From the NCBI RefSeq assembly GCF_964355755.1, contig NC_092676.1:27634288-27698287 (forward strand): 64,000 nt of DNA, given 5' to 3'. The notes under the pieces are model-generated. The model saw only the letters and a program-made list of their open reading frames with translations, ran no database searches and was not told where the DNA came from. Positions 12,781 to 24,311 of this stretch are shown here, piece by piece; position 1 is the first letter of the stretch; every line of letters begins with the position of its first letter. The translations under genes were made by a program, and so were the position numbers. Origin of the DNA: Antedon mediterranea (taxonomy: Eukaryota; Echinodermata; Crinoidea; Comatulida; Antedonidae).

Positions 12781-13613
12781 TGCTCACATCAAATCATCTG
12801 ATAGTTACTATCATACCTTGTCAAATAGAAAGCAATTACTAATCATTTCCAATAATTTGTCGACAGTGCTGGGCAATTAAAATAGTAGTTTATTAACTAA
12901 TTACCTAACAGCCATGTTAAATTAAAATATTTATAATATTTGATCTTTGACAAAATCTGTCATTTCCAATTTCATAAACTTTCAATAACAAATTAATTCT
13001 GTTGAATCCATAATTTAATAAAAACAACCCCTCCCAATATTTCCCTAAAAAAATGTCTAGTACATTTTCTGTTCGGATTATTGTCGATAAGGATTAAGGG
13101 GAAACCCCTGATTTATATCCACTGGGCAAACCTCGTAGTAGCGACAACATTATGTGGAATAAGAAAGTTATTGCTCCGCAGATATTTCGATTTCATATGC
13201 TAAGTTTTGCTGCTTTTGCATTAGTTGTACTTTAAAGTATCGAATCATTTAGGGTCACAAACAGGGTGGAAATAGAGTTTCAATTTCAGATCATGTACGT
13301 GTACTGATGCCCGTTTCCTGTCTTGTCTGGCTGGTTTGTTGGGCATGATACATCGCACTTTTGGGAAAACCCACAATAATATTGATAATAGTAAAGTCGT
13401 GCTCACTCACGAACACAACCAATAGTACATAGAATATATTATAAATACTGTACCTTTTATTCCGGTTCCTTGACCAAAAAATACACAGCTTCTTGAGTTA
13501 AGTCTCTACTTCTTGTGGTTAGGACAGCTCAGCAGTATTTAATGGTGACCTGTGTGTGTCAAAAACATGTAGTATACGCTCAGTTTTGCACTCGGTACAT
13601 AAAAAGGACCATC

Positions 13614-13623
13614 CCATTTATGG
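13614..13623. promoter_or_regulatory. Perfect CArG box (CCATTTATGG), candidate CSRP promoter element
   Basis: Matches CC(A/T)6GG, the SRF consensus. It lies upstream of CSRP in the only stretch between CSRP and SLC37A4 that looks promoter-like, about 160 bp upstream of a possible minus-strand donor (AAAAG/gtacag near 13454). Vertebrate CSRP genes are known SRF targets. The link to CSRP is inference. Confidence 0.45.
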
Positions 13624-14854
13624 AATGCGAATTTAAACCGCAGCCATCCGCCCGTGTGCTTTCAGAATAGACACGCTTCGTTTCAGCGTGGCAAAATCCG
13701 ATGACATTTAATTTATTTACATCGTAGTAAGAAACCATGGAGAAACTAAGAATACATGTTTTATTCAGTACGCGCTTATTATTTAAATATACACATAACC
13801 GTATGTTCTTAATTGCCTGTTTACATTTCTTATCAACTTATTATACAACTGTGCAATGTTTGTTTAAGAACTAATTATCACTAGTATTATTCACGCCCGT
13901 CTAATTGGTGAAATGGTGGGGAACATAATTAATAATAAAATTAATAAATACTATGGTGATGTGTATGATCATGGAACTAATGATGTGAATTTTAAACTAT
14001 ATAAATAAACTACATTTAATTAGGCCCTACAGTGACTTACGGTACTTTAGATTCTTTTAGTGATTTAACACTAAGTTAGGGCCTATAAAAAATGTATGCC
14101 AACCTAAATCAAAGCAACATTGTTGTATGTGTGTGTTAAATGTATTTGTTTATACATGTGACTTGTCGTGTTAAGCTTATATCCACCTCTTTCTTGACAT
14201 TTAAAAATATAAACATCTATAATATCTTTTTCTTTGGAATCTCATTCCGGTGTCGCATTAAATTAATCGTGTGTGTGATGAATTGTTGAAAAGTGTCAAG
14301 CCCCCTCTATCGGCGCCAAAATTTAAAGCTCGAAACTTTTTCACATGTCAAATTGTGTACGTGGTGGTTATGACTGGTTAGGTAGTTTTACTTTTTGGTT
14401 CTTTTAAATTATTTGTTGATTTTTCGATATTACAGAGAGCTACAGGTATAGACTATGAATATTTCTAAAATAACCAAAGCTTAAAACTAGCCTAATGATA
14501 AATCGTATTCGACATGCGGTAGTTTTAGCTAGGCATAGCTAGGCCAGGCCTCATTTCATGCATAATCATGTTATGGTGAGCCAGGCATTGAATGACATTC
14601 TCTGCTGGTATATACTATTAGGCCCAGAGGCCTTGCTATTGTGAGTTGGTCCTAGTCTAGACCTAACTAACCTAAACCTACCTAGAAATGGCCGAAGAAA
14701 CAGCATCATCATCAGCTAAAAATAAAAAAAAAATAATATAATAATTTTACAAATTATTATTTAAAATTAATATTAATAAAAATATTCATTATTAATAATT
14801 ATTATGATTATTATTAGTACTAGTAGTAGTATGAATGAATTATTTTTGTTTCAG

Positions 14855-14905
14855 ATGGCGTATCCCTACTTTCTTGAACTTTGTTTGGCAGATGCACTAA
14901 AATAG
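14855..14905 (+). CDS. Upstream ORF (16 codons) in the SLC37A4 leader
   Basis: ATGGCGTATCCC starts immediately after a strong acceptor (TTTGTTTCAG ending at 14854) and stops with TAG at 14903-14905, 54 nt before the SLC37A4 start and in the same frame. It might damp translation of the main ORF. Confidence 0.5.
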   Translation: MAYPYFLELCLADALK

Positions 14906-14959
14906 TCAAATAGTCAATCCATATTTTGAATTTAATACTACTCTACCGTATTATTCAAA

Positions 14960-17900
14960 ATGTCTCGTCTTGGAACCTGGCAGATTGTGATGTTTTCTAC
15001 TATGTTTGTTGGATATACGCTTTACTATTACAATCGTAAAAGCTTTTCCTTCATCATGCCATACGTGATTGAGGAAGACAATTTTGATAAACCAACTCTA
15101 GGTGAGTACTCATTATTATCCAAAAACAATTCTCCTCCCTCCTCATCTGTTCATTATTCAATGATAAATGCCTACATTTGACAGCCTGACTACATTCTGC
15201 ATACATCTCATAGACTATCTTCTCGCAGACATGCTTTAGGGTTTGCGAATGGCCAGTCCGAGTTTCCAAATACCCATTTTTTCAGCCGTAGTAAGTATAA
15301 GCTTCCATGTGATACAGTTTCATAATGCTTTCCTCCTCTTGAATATAAATGCCTACTGGTGCAGTGCGAAACATTGAATTAATAATTTTATCTCAATTTC
15401 TTCTTTAACTAACAGGTGCAATTACTAGCAGTATCTATATGTCATATACACTGAGTAAGTTTGCAGGTGGAATTATGTCTGATAAGGTCAACGCAAGCAG
15501 GATGTTCCCATTTGGACTCCTTGGTGTTGGATTGCTTGTGGTGGCATTCACGCTGTGCACATCGTTGAAGATGATGGTGGTTGTTTGGTTCGTGCAAGGT
15601 CTCTTTCAAGGTATGGGGTGGCCAGCCTGTGGCAAACTATTAAAAAAGGTAATTTTTTAAATGATGATTTATTTATTTTAGGATATTTCAGGTTGTTTTT
15701 GTGGAAGATGCTATTGTTAATTTCCTGGTGACATTGGTTCTCTTTTTGTTTTGTATATGGTTGTACTATTGCTGGTTGCATGTTTTACCAGCCTTTAGTT
15801 CTTTAACTTATCACGTTTTTTTGGCAACCTCATTTTTATTTTTTCTTCTTAGAAAAGGACTTTTGAAGCTTTCTTCAAACCAAACTGTAACACACATTTC
15901 AAAATTCTTTCATTTAAATCATTTAAGTTCAAGAAATTCTTCCAGCTTTTCATCTTTTTTTAAAATCTTTAGGTATACTTTAATTTCAGTGGTTTCCGCC
16001 CTCAAAGTTAGGAATATATTGGAGCTTGCTGTCAACGAGTATGAACATAGCCGGGGGCGCTGGTCCAGTAGTAGCAGCCCTGCTATCGTCTTCATACGGG
16101 TGGCGTACCGCTCTACAAGCCTCTGGTAAATATCTCGGTTTATGTACTACCATTAACACATTACGTACGTTATGTTCTTCTAGTGGTTTCCACCATATCG
16201 GTTTGGCACTTACTGGAGTGCATTGGCAACTAGTGGCAACGTGGCTTGTAGTGTTGGACCACTGCTAGCCCTTCCATTAGCCGAGAGTCGTGGCTGGCGT
16301 ACGTCCATGCAGGTTTCAGGTAAAAAATGTTTCAATTGGTGGTCACTCAACCATTTAGCTTCAACCCATGTCATTCCTGAGTACCTTCATTCATATTTGT
16401 TTTGAGCAGGTAAGTATTGTAGAAGCGCAGTTTAGTTACTTTTTTTGTACTGGCCATACTGTAGTAGTGCACACTTTTACCTACTGTAGTATCATTTCTC
16501 AAAACATGGTTTATTTTTTATTTTTAAATTTCAGTACATCTTATTTATTACTAACAATTTTTTAGAAACTTTTGAAACATGCATGTTTTCATTATTAAGT
16601 GATCTTTTTTTTCTTTATTACAGTACTATAATTACTGTACATATTCAATGTTAATATTACCATTTAGTTTAATTGTGTAAGCAATATACATGGATTGATA
16701 CATCATATATGAGAATAGCTACTTTCATTGTTAATATTTTTGTATTATAGATGATTTATATCTCCGTCTTAACTTTTCTGTTTAAGCATAATGACACTCA
16801 ATGTTGTCCGGGACACTATCAAACTTTATGTGACAAAACAAATGTGATGTGCTAATATATGGACATGATGATGTCATATCACTACCATATTTGGCCATAT
16901 CACTATCATATTTGGTAGCATCACACTTTTTTGTTGTCATACTAGACAGAGCTTTTAGCTTTGTCATAGTACTGTACCATGATTTTTTGCATGTTGCTAC
17001 CCCCCTCCCCTCCAAATTCTGTACCTGATGCATTGTACTTGGTGTATAATTATTTCTTATCTTCTTATTACTATTACTGGTTAATGAATCTGTATACATA
17101 CACTGTCAACTCTCTGAAAACCGGAAACTCTCCCAAAACCAGATATTTTTTTTTAGGTCCAAGAGGGACCAAATTCTTTTTTTCTAGTAAAAACACATTC
17201 TAAATACTTTAAAGAAAACCAAACATATTAGGCCTGCCCAAAGGTAACTTTCTTTTGGAGAGTTGACAGTAATTGTGATATCGTATATCCACTTTTTTTA
17301 AGATGTTTTTTTTCTTCTTCAGGACTGGTAGCGATTTTTGTATCTTTTCTTTCATTTTTTATACTTAAGGAAAGTCCATCAGAAGTTGGAATTGAAACTG
17401 CCTTCACTCATTATAAGAAAAAGAAAGGTATATGTCATGTATACTCTGTAAAAATTAGGAAGAAAGCTTCAAGTCTAGTATCCAAGTTCTACATTCTAAT
17501 AATCAACGTTTCATTTAATAAGTGTTTTAAATTTTCTTATAATTGTATATTGTTCTATTTAGACACGTCTGAACCTACGTCAGTAATCGATGTAGTACGA
17601 ACGCCTTTTCTCTGGGTTTTGATAATTTACTGTTTATTAAATATATTCATGGCTAACGCAATATCAGACTGGGGTCAGCTATATCTTATACAAGAGTTGA
17701 ATTACTCTCCTACTACAGGTAAGCATTATGTTATGATGTTCAGTTCCCAAATATGGTAGTGATGTGCCCAAATATGGTAGTGATGTGCCCAAATATGGTA
17801 GTGATGTGCCATCATCATGTTTATATATGGGCACATCCCATTTTCTTGTCACATAAAGTTTTATACAGTAGTGTAGACAGGCCTGAACACTTCATATGCT

Positions 17901-19599
17901 GTTTTCTTGTATATTTTTAGGTGGGGTATTTGTGAGTGCCTTCCAAATTGGTGCAGTAATTGGTTCAATTGTTGCTGGTTATGTAACTGATAAACAAGTT
18001 AATAAGGTAAGCCTTTTTGCAATTGTTTTATACTTTTATCTATCTGAATAATGTATTGTGCTTGAGGACAGATTGTTTAGTTGTCTCTACTTTATTGTCG
18101 TAAGTTCCACAATCAACAAATTGATTATTTAAGAACTATGAGGTCTACTAGAAGGCCTACTTTATAGTAGTGGTTGTGTGTGACAGTGGCTGTCTGTAAA
18201 CTAGTACACCGAGGTAACCCCCTACTCGTCTCAAAATATGTACTAGGTTCTTTAAAGTGCATATGAGCTAGATGTGTTACTTACGCTGGACCTACGGTTT
18301 ATAGTCCTTATCCGAGAAGACTTATCAAAGGCTCAAACTCTTGCCGATATTATGGCTACGTATTAAGGTTCCACTGTCTTAATCGCTTGGCCACTCGCAT
18401 GCATTAATTCTAAACCATAATTTAATCATTTAAACTTGTGTTTATTTGCAGCAAGGTTTACGTGACGCAGGAAGTGCACGCTTTCCATTTTTACTCGTCA
18501 CCATTTTAGCTCTGTTGTCTTCGTTACACTGTTTTAATACACTTGTATCAAGTGAGTCTAACCTGGTGAGTACATTACTATCTTATGTTAAGCCTTTTCT
18601 ACACTATCAAACTGTATGTGAAAAAAAAAATGTGACGTGCCCATATATGGACATGATGATGTCATAGCACTACTATATTTGGGCATATCACTACCATATT
18701 TGGGCAAATCACACGTTTTATGTCAAACTTGTTTGATAGTGTAAACAGAGCTTCACAACATAACAATAACATTATCAATGAATATGTCTTTATTTCTTGG
18801 CAGGTGTTTATATGTGTTCTAAGCTTCATTATGGGGTTTTGTGCTTTTGGACATCAATCATTAAATGGCGTTTTAGTTATTGAACATTCAACCCCAGTGA
18901 TGTCCGGAACAGCTCACGCTTTCTTCTCTCTTGGTGGGGGTGGTAAGTAAATCATAATTTGTCTTATAGTTATTCCTATAAACTAACCTTCGGATGGGAT
19001 GTGAAGCCGTTGGTCCCGTGTACATAGTGCACGTTAAAAAACTTGGGACACTATTCGAAAAAGAGTAGGGGATTGTCTCCCGGTGTGATGATCTGGTTGA
19101 TGCTGCACTGCTGCCTGCTGTGGGTCCGTAGAATACCTAATCTATATGTCATCAGTTTCCAGTTAAGCTTGAGGATAATAATAAATACATTACCCTTTAC
19201 TTTTATCAAGAGGGCTATTTGGTAAGGTGAAACTTAGTGCATATCTATGGAATCATAACTTAATACTTGGCCTTGAGGTCCAAACCAACCACAAGCAAAA
19301 TTTAATTATTTAATTAAAAATTCTGATAAGGTTAAACAATATACACATTAGATAATTTTTTTTTTTTTTTTCGAAATAAAAGATGAATGAATAATAAGTA
19401 TTAAAAGTTGATAATGTAAATTTGAATTACAGTTGGTGCTGTATTAGCAGGATATCCACTGAGTATCGTGGCTAAACATTTTAACTGGTACACTAGCCTA
19501 ATCATTGTAGAGGGCGCTGTTATACTCCATCTTCTAATCATGCTTTCAACATGGAATATCTCCACAGCAATCGGAAAAAGGAGAATAAAATCTGAATAA
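14960..19599 (+). CDS. SLC37A4: Glucose-6-phosphate exchanger SLC37A4 (G6PT)
   Basis: ER glucose-6-phosphate/phosphate antiporter of the major facilitator superfamily. Exons: 14960-15101, 15416-15648, one of 15990-16125 or 16184-16319, 17323-17427, 17563-17718, 17921-18006, 18452-18565, 18804-18942 and 19433-19599. All borders are AG/GT and phases agree. The product has 425 residues (human 429). The N-terminus has the conserved YYYNRKSFSFIMP, with the Arg-Lys pair of TM1. Further matches to the human protein are SKFAGGIMSD, GMGWPACGKLLKK, DWGQLYLIQE, GSIVAGYVTDKQ and GTAHAFFSLGG. Twelve hydrophobic helices are expected. The TAA stop lies inside an AATAAA (19595-19600). Introns carry three CArG MITEs, a SINE and another MITE. 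Confidence 0.95.
15990..16125 (+). CDS. SLC37A4: SLC37A4 mutually exclusive exon 3a (canonical version)
   Basis: 136 nt, phase 0 in and phase 1 out. It encodes WFPPSKLGIYW, then LSTSMNIAGGAGP and SSYGWRTALQAS. This is the version closer to human G6PT, which has LSTSMNLAGGLGP. Confidence 0.85.
16184..16319 (+). CDS. SLC37A4: SLC37A4 mutually exclusive exon 3b (divergent version)
   Basis: Also 136 nt with the same phases. It encodes WFPPYRFGTYW, then LATSGNVACSVGP and ESRGWRTSMQVS, clearly homologous to 3a. Only 58 bp separate 3a and 3b. Using both, or neither, breaks the reading frame. Confidence 0.85.
16809..16953. mobile_element. CArG-bearing MITE, copy 5
   Basis: Both terminal repeats can be seen (ACACTATCAAACTTTATGTG ... 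TACTAGACAGAGCTTTT), with one CCATATTTGG plus a mutated neighbour. It lies in the SLC37A4 intron after exon 3b. Confidence 0.7.
17102..17270. mobile_element. MITE with CTGTCAACTCTC terminal inverted repeats, copy 1
   Basis: It starts ACTGTCAACTCTC and ends GAGAGTTGACAGT. The interior AGGTCCAAGAGGGACCAAATTC is partly palindromic. A second copy lies at 57410-57586 and a degenerate one near 42650-42840. Confidence 0.7.
17746..17882. mobile_element. CArG-bearing MITE, copy 6 (three tandem CArG boxes)
   Basis: Three consecutive CCAAATATGGTAGTGATGTG units give three perfect CArG boxes 21 bp apart. It ends AGTGTAGACAGGCCT. The copy starts about 28 bp after the donor of exon 17563-17718. Confidence 0.75.
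18170..18400 (-). mobile_element. tRNA-derived SINE, copy 2
   Basis: Minus-strand head GGCCAAGCGATTAAGACAGT with a degraded B box, followed by the shared body (CGGATAAGGACTATAAACCG, GGGGGTTACC). Inserted 50 bp before the exon 18452-18565 acceptor. Confidence 0.7.
18589..18753. mobile_element. CArG-bearing MITE, copy 7 (nearly full length)
   Basis: Ends AAGCCTTTTCTACACTATCA and GTTTGATAGTGTAAACAGAGCTT; one CCATATATGG and one CCATATTTGG inside. It ends about 50 bp before SLC37A4 exon 18804-18942. Confidence 0.75.
18990..19110 (+). mobile_element. SINE body remnant
   Basis: Shares ACTATTCGAAAAAGAGTAGGGG with the SINE body at 51.7 kb, followed by a CCCGGTG. The tRNA-like head is missing. Confidence 0.5.
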
Positions 19600-19650
19600 A
19601 GATATTCGAGTTATGTTTTATGAATGTATATAAATTATAAATAAATATAT

Positions 19651-19750
19651 GTCAAAAAAGTGTGATGTGCCCAAATAATGGTAGTGATATGATGTCATCG
19701 TGTCCATATATGGGCACATCACATTTTTTTTTTCACATTAACAGAGTTTA
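19651..19750. mobile_element. CArG-bearing MITE, copy 8 (fragment)
   Basis: One CCATATATGG and GTGTGATGTGCCC. It lies 50 bp downstream of the SLC37A4 stop, just past the AATAAA-rich 3' end. Confidence 0.6.
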
Positions 19751-19759
19751 AGAAAGTAT

Positions 19760-20770
19760 TACAAATTATTTTTGGAACATCATCTTAAATTTATAATCAT
19801 TATAAAATAGTTTATCCATCCTGTAATTGGCGAGTGTGTGCTCGATGTTGGATGCCTATGAAATAAAAAAAAAGTGAGTACCATTAGGTCATCCAGAATT
19901 TTATACAAGTGACTGAAATTTATGTTTATTCAATTATAACATTAATTTCTATAACATTTAAAATATACTTAATACAGTAACACCTCAGTACTATTTAAAT
20001 TTCGAAAACAATGTCTACAAAAATCATGAAAAACAAATTATTGCCAATATTATTCATAAAATGTCCCATAGCTTTATGTGATACATATTTTTTAATTATT
20101 TATTTTTACGTGTAAACATAATCGGCCCCACTGAATATGACGTCATGTTGCCAGTAACCAGTTTCATACATGGCGCATTTACTCTATAAATGGAGTTTGG
20201 ACTATGATTTTGGTTATTTAGGCTATTCATATCTCTATTTTTGGTAAACATTTATATTTTGTTTTTGTATGTGTTATATGACAATTCTGTAACGTACGGT
20301 GAGAGTCAATAAAATAAATATATAAAAATATTTTTAAAAGTTAAATAAATACAATTGCCAACTACAGTATTGTAAGTAATAAATCAGTGATAAGTTCATT
20401 TCAGCCAGTTTAATTTTGTAGCTTAATTAATTAATTTTCAATTAATTAATTAATTTTTAGAATGCAAATTTTACAAACTAACAAATTTAAATAATTTATA
20501 ATCATGTCTCAAAGAAAAATTTTAAAGTGTGTCTTTATAATAAATGTATCATAAATAAACAATATTAATAATAATAATAGATTTGCATTAAATTGGGTTT
20601 TTTTTTGTGCCAGTGTATAGAAAAGATTTCATTGAATAGCATCTGTTGTCATTTCACTTCAAATGAACTGTTTACTCAATCAATAATCAAAACAAACACA
20701 ATAACAAAGCAGGAATGCGTAGGAATATGATCATATTAAATACTTAATTTTGATGGCTATATTGCATATC
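19760..20770. other. AT-rich intergenic stretch, no gene seen
   Basis: Only simple AT sequence, including a TTAATTAATTAATT run near 20430. No open frame of note. Confidence 0.5.
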
Positions 20771-20778
20771 ACTCAGGC

Positions 20779-21100
20779 GTGTATAGACTCGACGTGTATA
20801 GACTCGACGTGTATAGACTCGACGTGTATAGACTCGAAGTGTATAGACTCGACGTGAATAGACTCGACGTGTATAAACTCGACGTGTATAAACTCGACGT
20901 GTATAGACTCGAAGTGTATAGACTCGAAGTGTATAGACTCGAAGTGTATAGACTCGACGTGTATAGACTCGACGTGTATAGACTCGACGTGTATAGACTC
21001 GAAGTGTATAGACTCGAAGTGTATAGACTCGACGTGAATAGACTCTACGTGTATAAACTCGACGTGTATAAACTCGAAGTGTATAGACTCGAAGTGTATG
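20779..21100. repeat. 15-bp minisatellite GTGTATAGACTCGA(C/A)
   Basis: About 21 units. Because 15 is a multiple of 3, the array is open in one frame and encodes repeated YRLDV/YRLEV, which is a by-product. Variant units (GACGTGAATA, TATAAACTCGAC) occur in the same order twice, which suggests a larger block duplication of roughly 180 bp. Confidence 0.9.
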
Positions 21101-21762
21101 GATGAATAAAATACGAAATGTTATAAATGTTAAGACCCGGTACTTAAAGTAAATGGCACTAAATAATTTATTTTGACTGGGGCATTGTTATTCGCTGGCT
21201 TCTCTCTTTTGTTTTTGTTTTTTCATTTTAGTCGCGTTCTACATCTCACAATCTCTATAGAAGGAAAGAAGGAAATGTTTATTCAATTTCTTTTTATTTC
21301 GGAAATATCATCCATATTAATAAACTTATAAACAGAAAAAGAAAAATCGTAAACTCTAAACTTAAGTATATAGAATGCTTCTCCATCTACAATACATTTT
21401 GGAGTTATGGAGCATATGTTTGCAAACACAAGCAACAAGAATGTTACCACTATTCAACATACACTATAGATAGTGAGAAAATAACTTAAGCCCTATATAA
21501 GCAATTGTATTATAATTATATTCAATATCGTCGCTTATTCAGTCGCTCGGTAGTAAAACATTAAACTTGTTATCGTGTGCGCAAACTTTAAATAAACTAT
21601 TACTATATTTATTGCTATGATCTGCGTATTATTACATTAATAGTAATACTATTGATGTATGACAAAGACAAATCCGTAACAATAAAAATACATCTTTTGT
21701 TGATTATAGATAATATAGAAACTATACTTATAAACACATCAGACACAGAACATTAATTCTAA

Positions 21763-21955
21763 AGCCTGTTTTCCTGTCGACGTTATTCGACGCTATCGTC
21801 GTTGATCAACGACGATCGTTTGGAAACGACCAACTTGAAACGATGACAATAGCGAGTACCTTTTCCTGTAAATCGTTAACATTTCAATGTTTACGTAGAT
21901 GATCGCCGATTATTGTCAACGATAGCGTCGACTAACGTCGACAGGAAAACAGGCT
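21763..21955. mobile_element. 193-bp MITE with 3-bp TAA target duplication (Harbinger-like), copy 1
   Basis: Terminal inverted repeats AGCCTGTTTTCCTGTCGACG ... CGTCGACAGGAAAACAGGCT, flanked on both sides by TAA. GC-rich CG-containing arms (AACGACGATCG) give further internal pairing. The TWA-type 3-bp duplication fits the PIF/Harbinger superfamily. A second copy lies at 59757-59960. Confidence 0.8.
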
Positions 21956-22751
21956 TAAACCACCCGGTGATATACTGAAATTTAATTAATTAATTTTAAA
22001 CGATAAAGATGAGGAAGTCTGTGAGAATGAGAAATTAGAAATCATAAACCCGGATTTAGTATTGATCTATTTGTCAAATATTGCAGTGTAATTATTAGAT
22101 TTATTTTAATGTATAAACAGCTGTAGGCCTATTGCTTGTATAGCTTGTATACAGAACAGCATGTGCATTTAATCAAAAGCGTCATTTCCGTCACGAAATA
22201 ACATTTTTTACATGGGCGCGCAAAGTCTGATTTTGTACGCGTGCGTCTACGTATGCACTAATTAATAAATGGCTTAAAAGAGTAACAACTTTTAAAAAAA
22301 TCGTAAATCCTGAATGTATAAATGTGTTATATAAATGAAGTGAAAATGCCATTCTATATTACTATTCTACTAGTAACGTTAAAAACTGGATGTTTTTGAC
22401 ATATTGCACAAAAGTAAGACAAAAAATAATTATTTTAATCATCATCACCATCATCATTGTCTTGTCCATTAACAACACTGATTCTTCTTGTTTTTTTTTG
22501 TCGTTAAACACTTCTTGTCACTTGGATGCAACCCAAAAGTGACTTGACCAATCACAAGCGACAGTTCGGATGAAACTCCAAGTTAAGCGATCTTTTACGC
22601 GCTTCGCATTGTCAGTGACGTCATCGTGGCAATTTGCTAAAAATTGAGTGAAAGTTCAAAATTATTACATCATCATCATCCGCATCATCTGTTCACAAAC
22701 CGCTCCATACTAGTGGTCATCGTCATTGTCCGTCATGGTCAGAATATCCAT

Positions 22752-23492
22752 TTAATTAGCTCCAGATGATGCACATATTTCGTCTTCGTGTCGAAAGTTC
22801 ATCATGGCATGAAGAGCGTGGTCTTCTTCCATCATTTTTTCCTCTTCCGAATCATCGCCCTCATCATCATCATTATCAGAAATTTCAAAAACAGTATCTG
22901 TTCCGTAAACCTGATTCGTACGCCTCCGTTCCTTAATCAACTTTTGCACCAGAAATCGCCGTTCATCCGCCTCGGATTCCGGAGTGTTTTTAACGCACAT
23001 GTCGCAAATTGACGCTATCAGAAAAGTTGTTATAATAAAACCGCAGAACGCAATGGCGCCGATTGCTTCCATATTCCAAGGGTCGTATGACGTCTGGAAG
23101 TGCACGCACTTACGCGCTGCCGTCACATTATCGTGCGCAACATTGACGTCATTGTTTTCATCTTCTATGCAAACGTTATAGTGAGTGAACGATTTGAGAT
23201 CGTCTACTTGGATGCTTTCCAGTTCGTCCGTGGAGTTGATTCCGATATTTACCGCTTCCACGGCAACTGGAATGCCGTCTGCTGTCAGTTCATGCGTAAC
23301 AATACGATATCGTGAGATGTCGTCACTTCCGCCGTCTGTGTCATTTGCGTGTGAGGGCGATGAGGTCAATTTAATATTCGCTGACGATTTTGTTATGTTA
23401 ACTGCCGAAAGGTTCGTCTCCATTCCGTGGGCAGTCTCCGAAGAAACGAATATTATCGTAAAAATTACTAAAAATATAATAGCCTTCATCAT
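22752..23492 (-). CDS. Intronless single-pass membrane protein with FN3-like ectodomain
   Basis: 246 codons in one exon. Residues 1-23 form a signal peptide (hydrophobic IIFLVIFTIIF). Residues about 27-134 look like one fibronectin type III fold: strand-like SSANIKLTS, SRYRIVTHE, then LKSFTHYNVCIE in the usual L-x-x-x-x-x-Y position. Five NxS/T sites fall at 27, 32, 50, 86 and 122. A transmembrane helix spans about 142-164 (AIGAIAFCGFIITTFLIA), followed by a basic stop and a strongly acidic tail. An acceptor (AAAACAG) lies 8 nt before the ATG, so a non-coding first exon is likely upstream. No specific family was recognised; one-FN3, one-TM proteins of vertebrates (FNDC type) are the nearest architecture. 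The function is unknown. Confidence 0.75.
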   Translation of the reverse strand: MMKAIIFLVIFTIIFVSSETAHGMETNLSAVNITKSSANIKLTSSPSHANDTDGGSDDISRYRIVTHELTADGIPVAVEAVNIGINSTDELESIQVDDLKSFTHYNVCIEDENNDVNVAHDNVTAARKCVHFQTSYDPWNMEAIGAIAFCGFIITTFLIASICDMCVKNTPESEADERRFLVQKLIKERRRTNQVYGTDTVFEISDNDDDEGDDSEEEKMMEEDHALHAMMNFRHEDEICASSGAN

Positions 23493-24311
23493 GTCATCCT
23501 GTTTTTAACAAAAAAAGAAAGAAAAAACGCATGAAATTAGAATGTAGTACTTACTTACTCGAACAATACACGCGAGAGTATTGTTTTTTTTTATATATAA
23601 TATCTAAAATGCATCTTTTTTTAAAAAAAAGACTGGGCATTTTTACATATTTGGTATTTACCATTTGTAAATACTATACTTATATATGACAAATTCAGCA
23701 CAATCCAGTTTTAATGATACCAAATTTAAATCTACAAACTACATATACAGTAGTTAGTAGGCCGACATAACTATAGTGTTGCGTTAATTACATTGCTGTG
23801 CGTAGGACTAATTGTGTGAGGTGAGAAAATTCGATTAAGCTATGTTCATAATAACTAAATCACAGCGTTGTAATTCAAAAGTTATATAAATGAATATTAT
23901 CGTGTTACTATACTATTACCAAGAATTCTAATTTCCAACATTCTAAACATCATTAAACAAATTAAAAATCATTAATAATACAAAAACATACTTACATTAA
24001 ATGGTGTTAGATGTAAAAAAATATAAAAAATCCTCTCTTAGGCAGTTTTACAGATTTTCCACGTCATTGTATTCATAAATCGATATCTGTGATGGTGGAT
24101 CATGCAATATGTCAATCGATCGATAAGTTGCAACAGGTGTGGAAAAAGTTCTACACATTGAGGACGCTGTTCCCTCTGGCGTCATTATAAGGGGAAATCA
24201 TTCAATTTATTTAGCTCTACAGCTGAAATTAAAGGTGCGTTTCTCTTTTGTCCTGTTGTACGTCATTTGAATACAATAGAATCCATATTAATGGGAAAGA
24301 AGTGTCCCCTA

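Larger units (their letters stand above)
8835..13450. other. Long stretch without coding exon (probably CSRP 5' intron)
   Basis: AT-rich, with many stops in all frames. It holds a 23-bp palindrome (10280-10302), a repeat with CCCTATTAAGGGGCAC / CCCTTAATAGGGG arms (about 12245-12345) and the Penelope-like fragment near 12.6 kb. An isolated ATGGCTACAG/gt at 12102 looks like a mini-exon but has no support. Confidence 0.4.

Noticed and set aside
15231-15280. Possible extra SLC37A4 exon after TCTTCTCGCAG
   Set aside because: Exon 1 joins 15416 in phase and matches the human LGFITSS region directly; no donor follows in frame.
20779-21105. 108-codon YRLDV repeat protein
   Set aside because: Explained by a 15-bp tandem repeat; no start context, splice sites or neighbours.
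22788-23508. Four plus-strand frames
   Set aside because: Antisense shadows of the minus-strand membrane protein, whose signal peptide, TM helix and glycosylation pattern are coherent.
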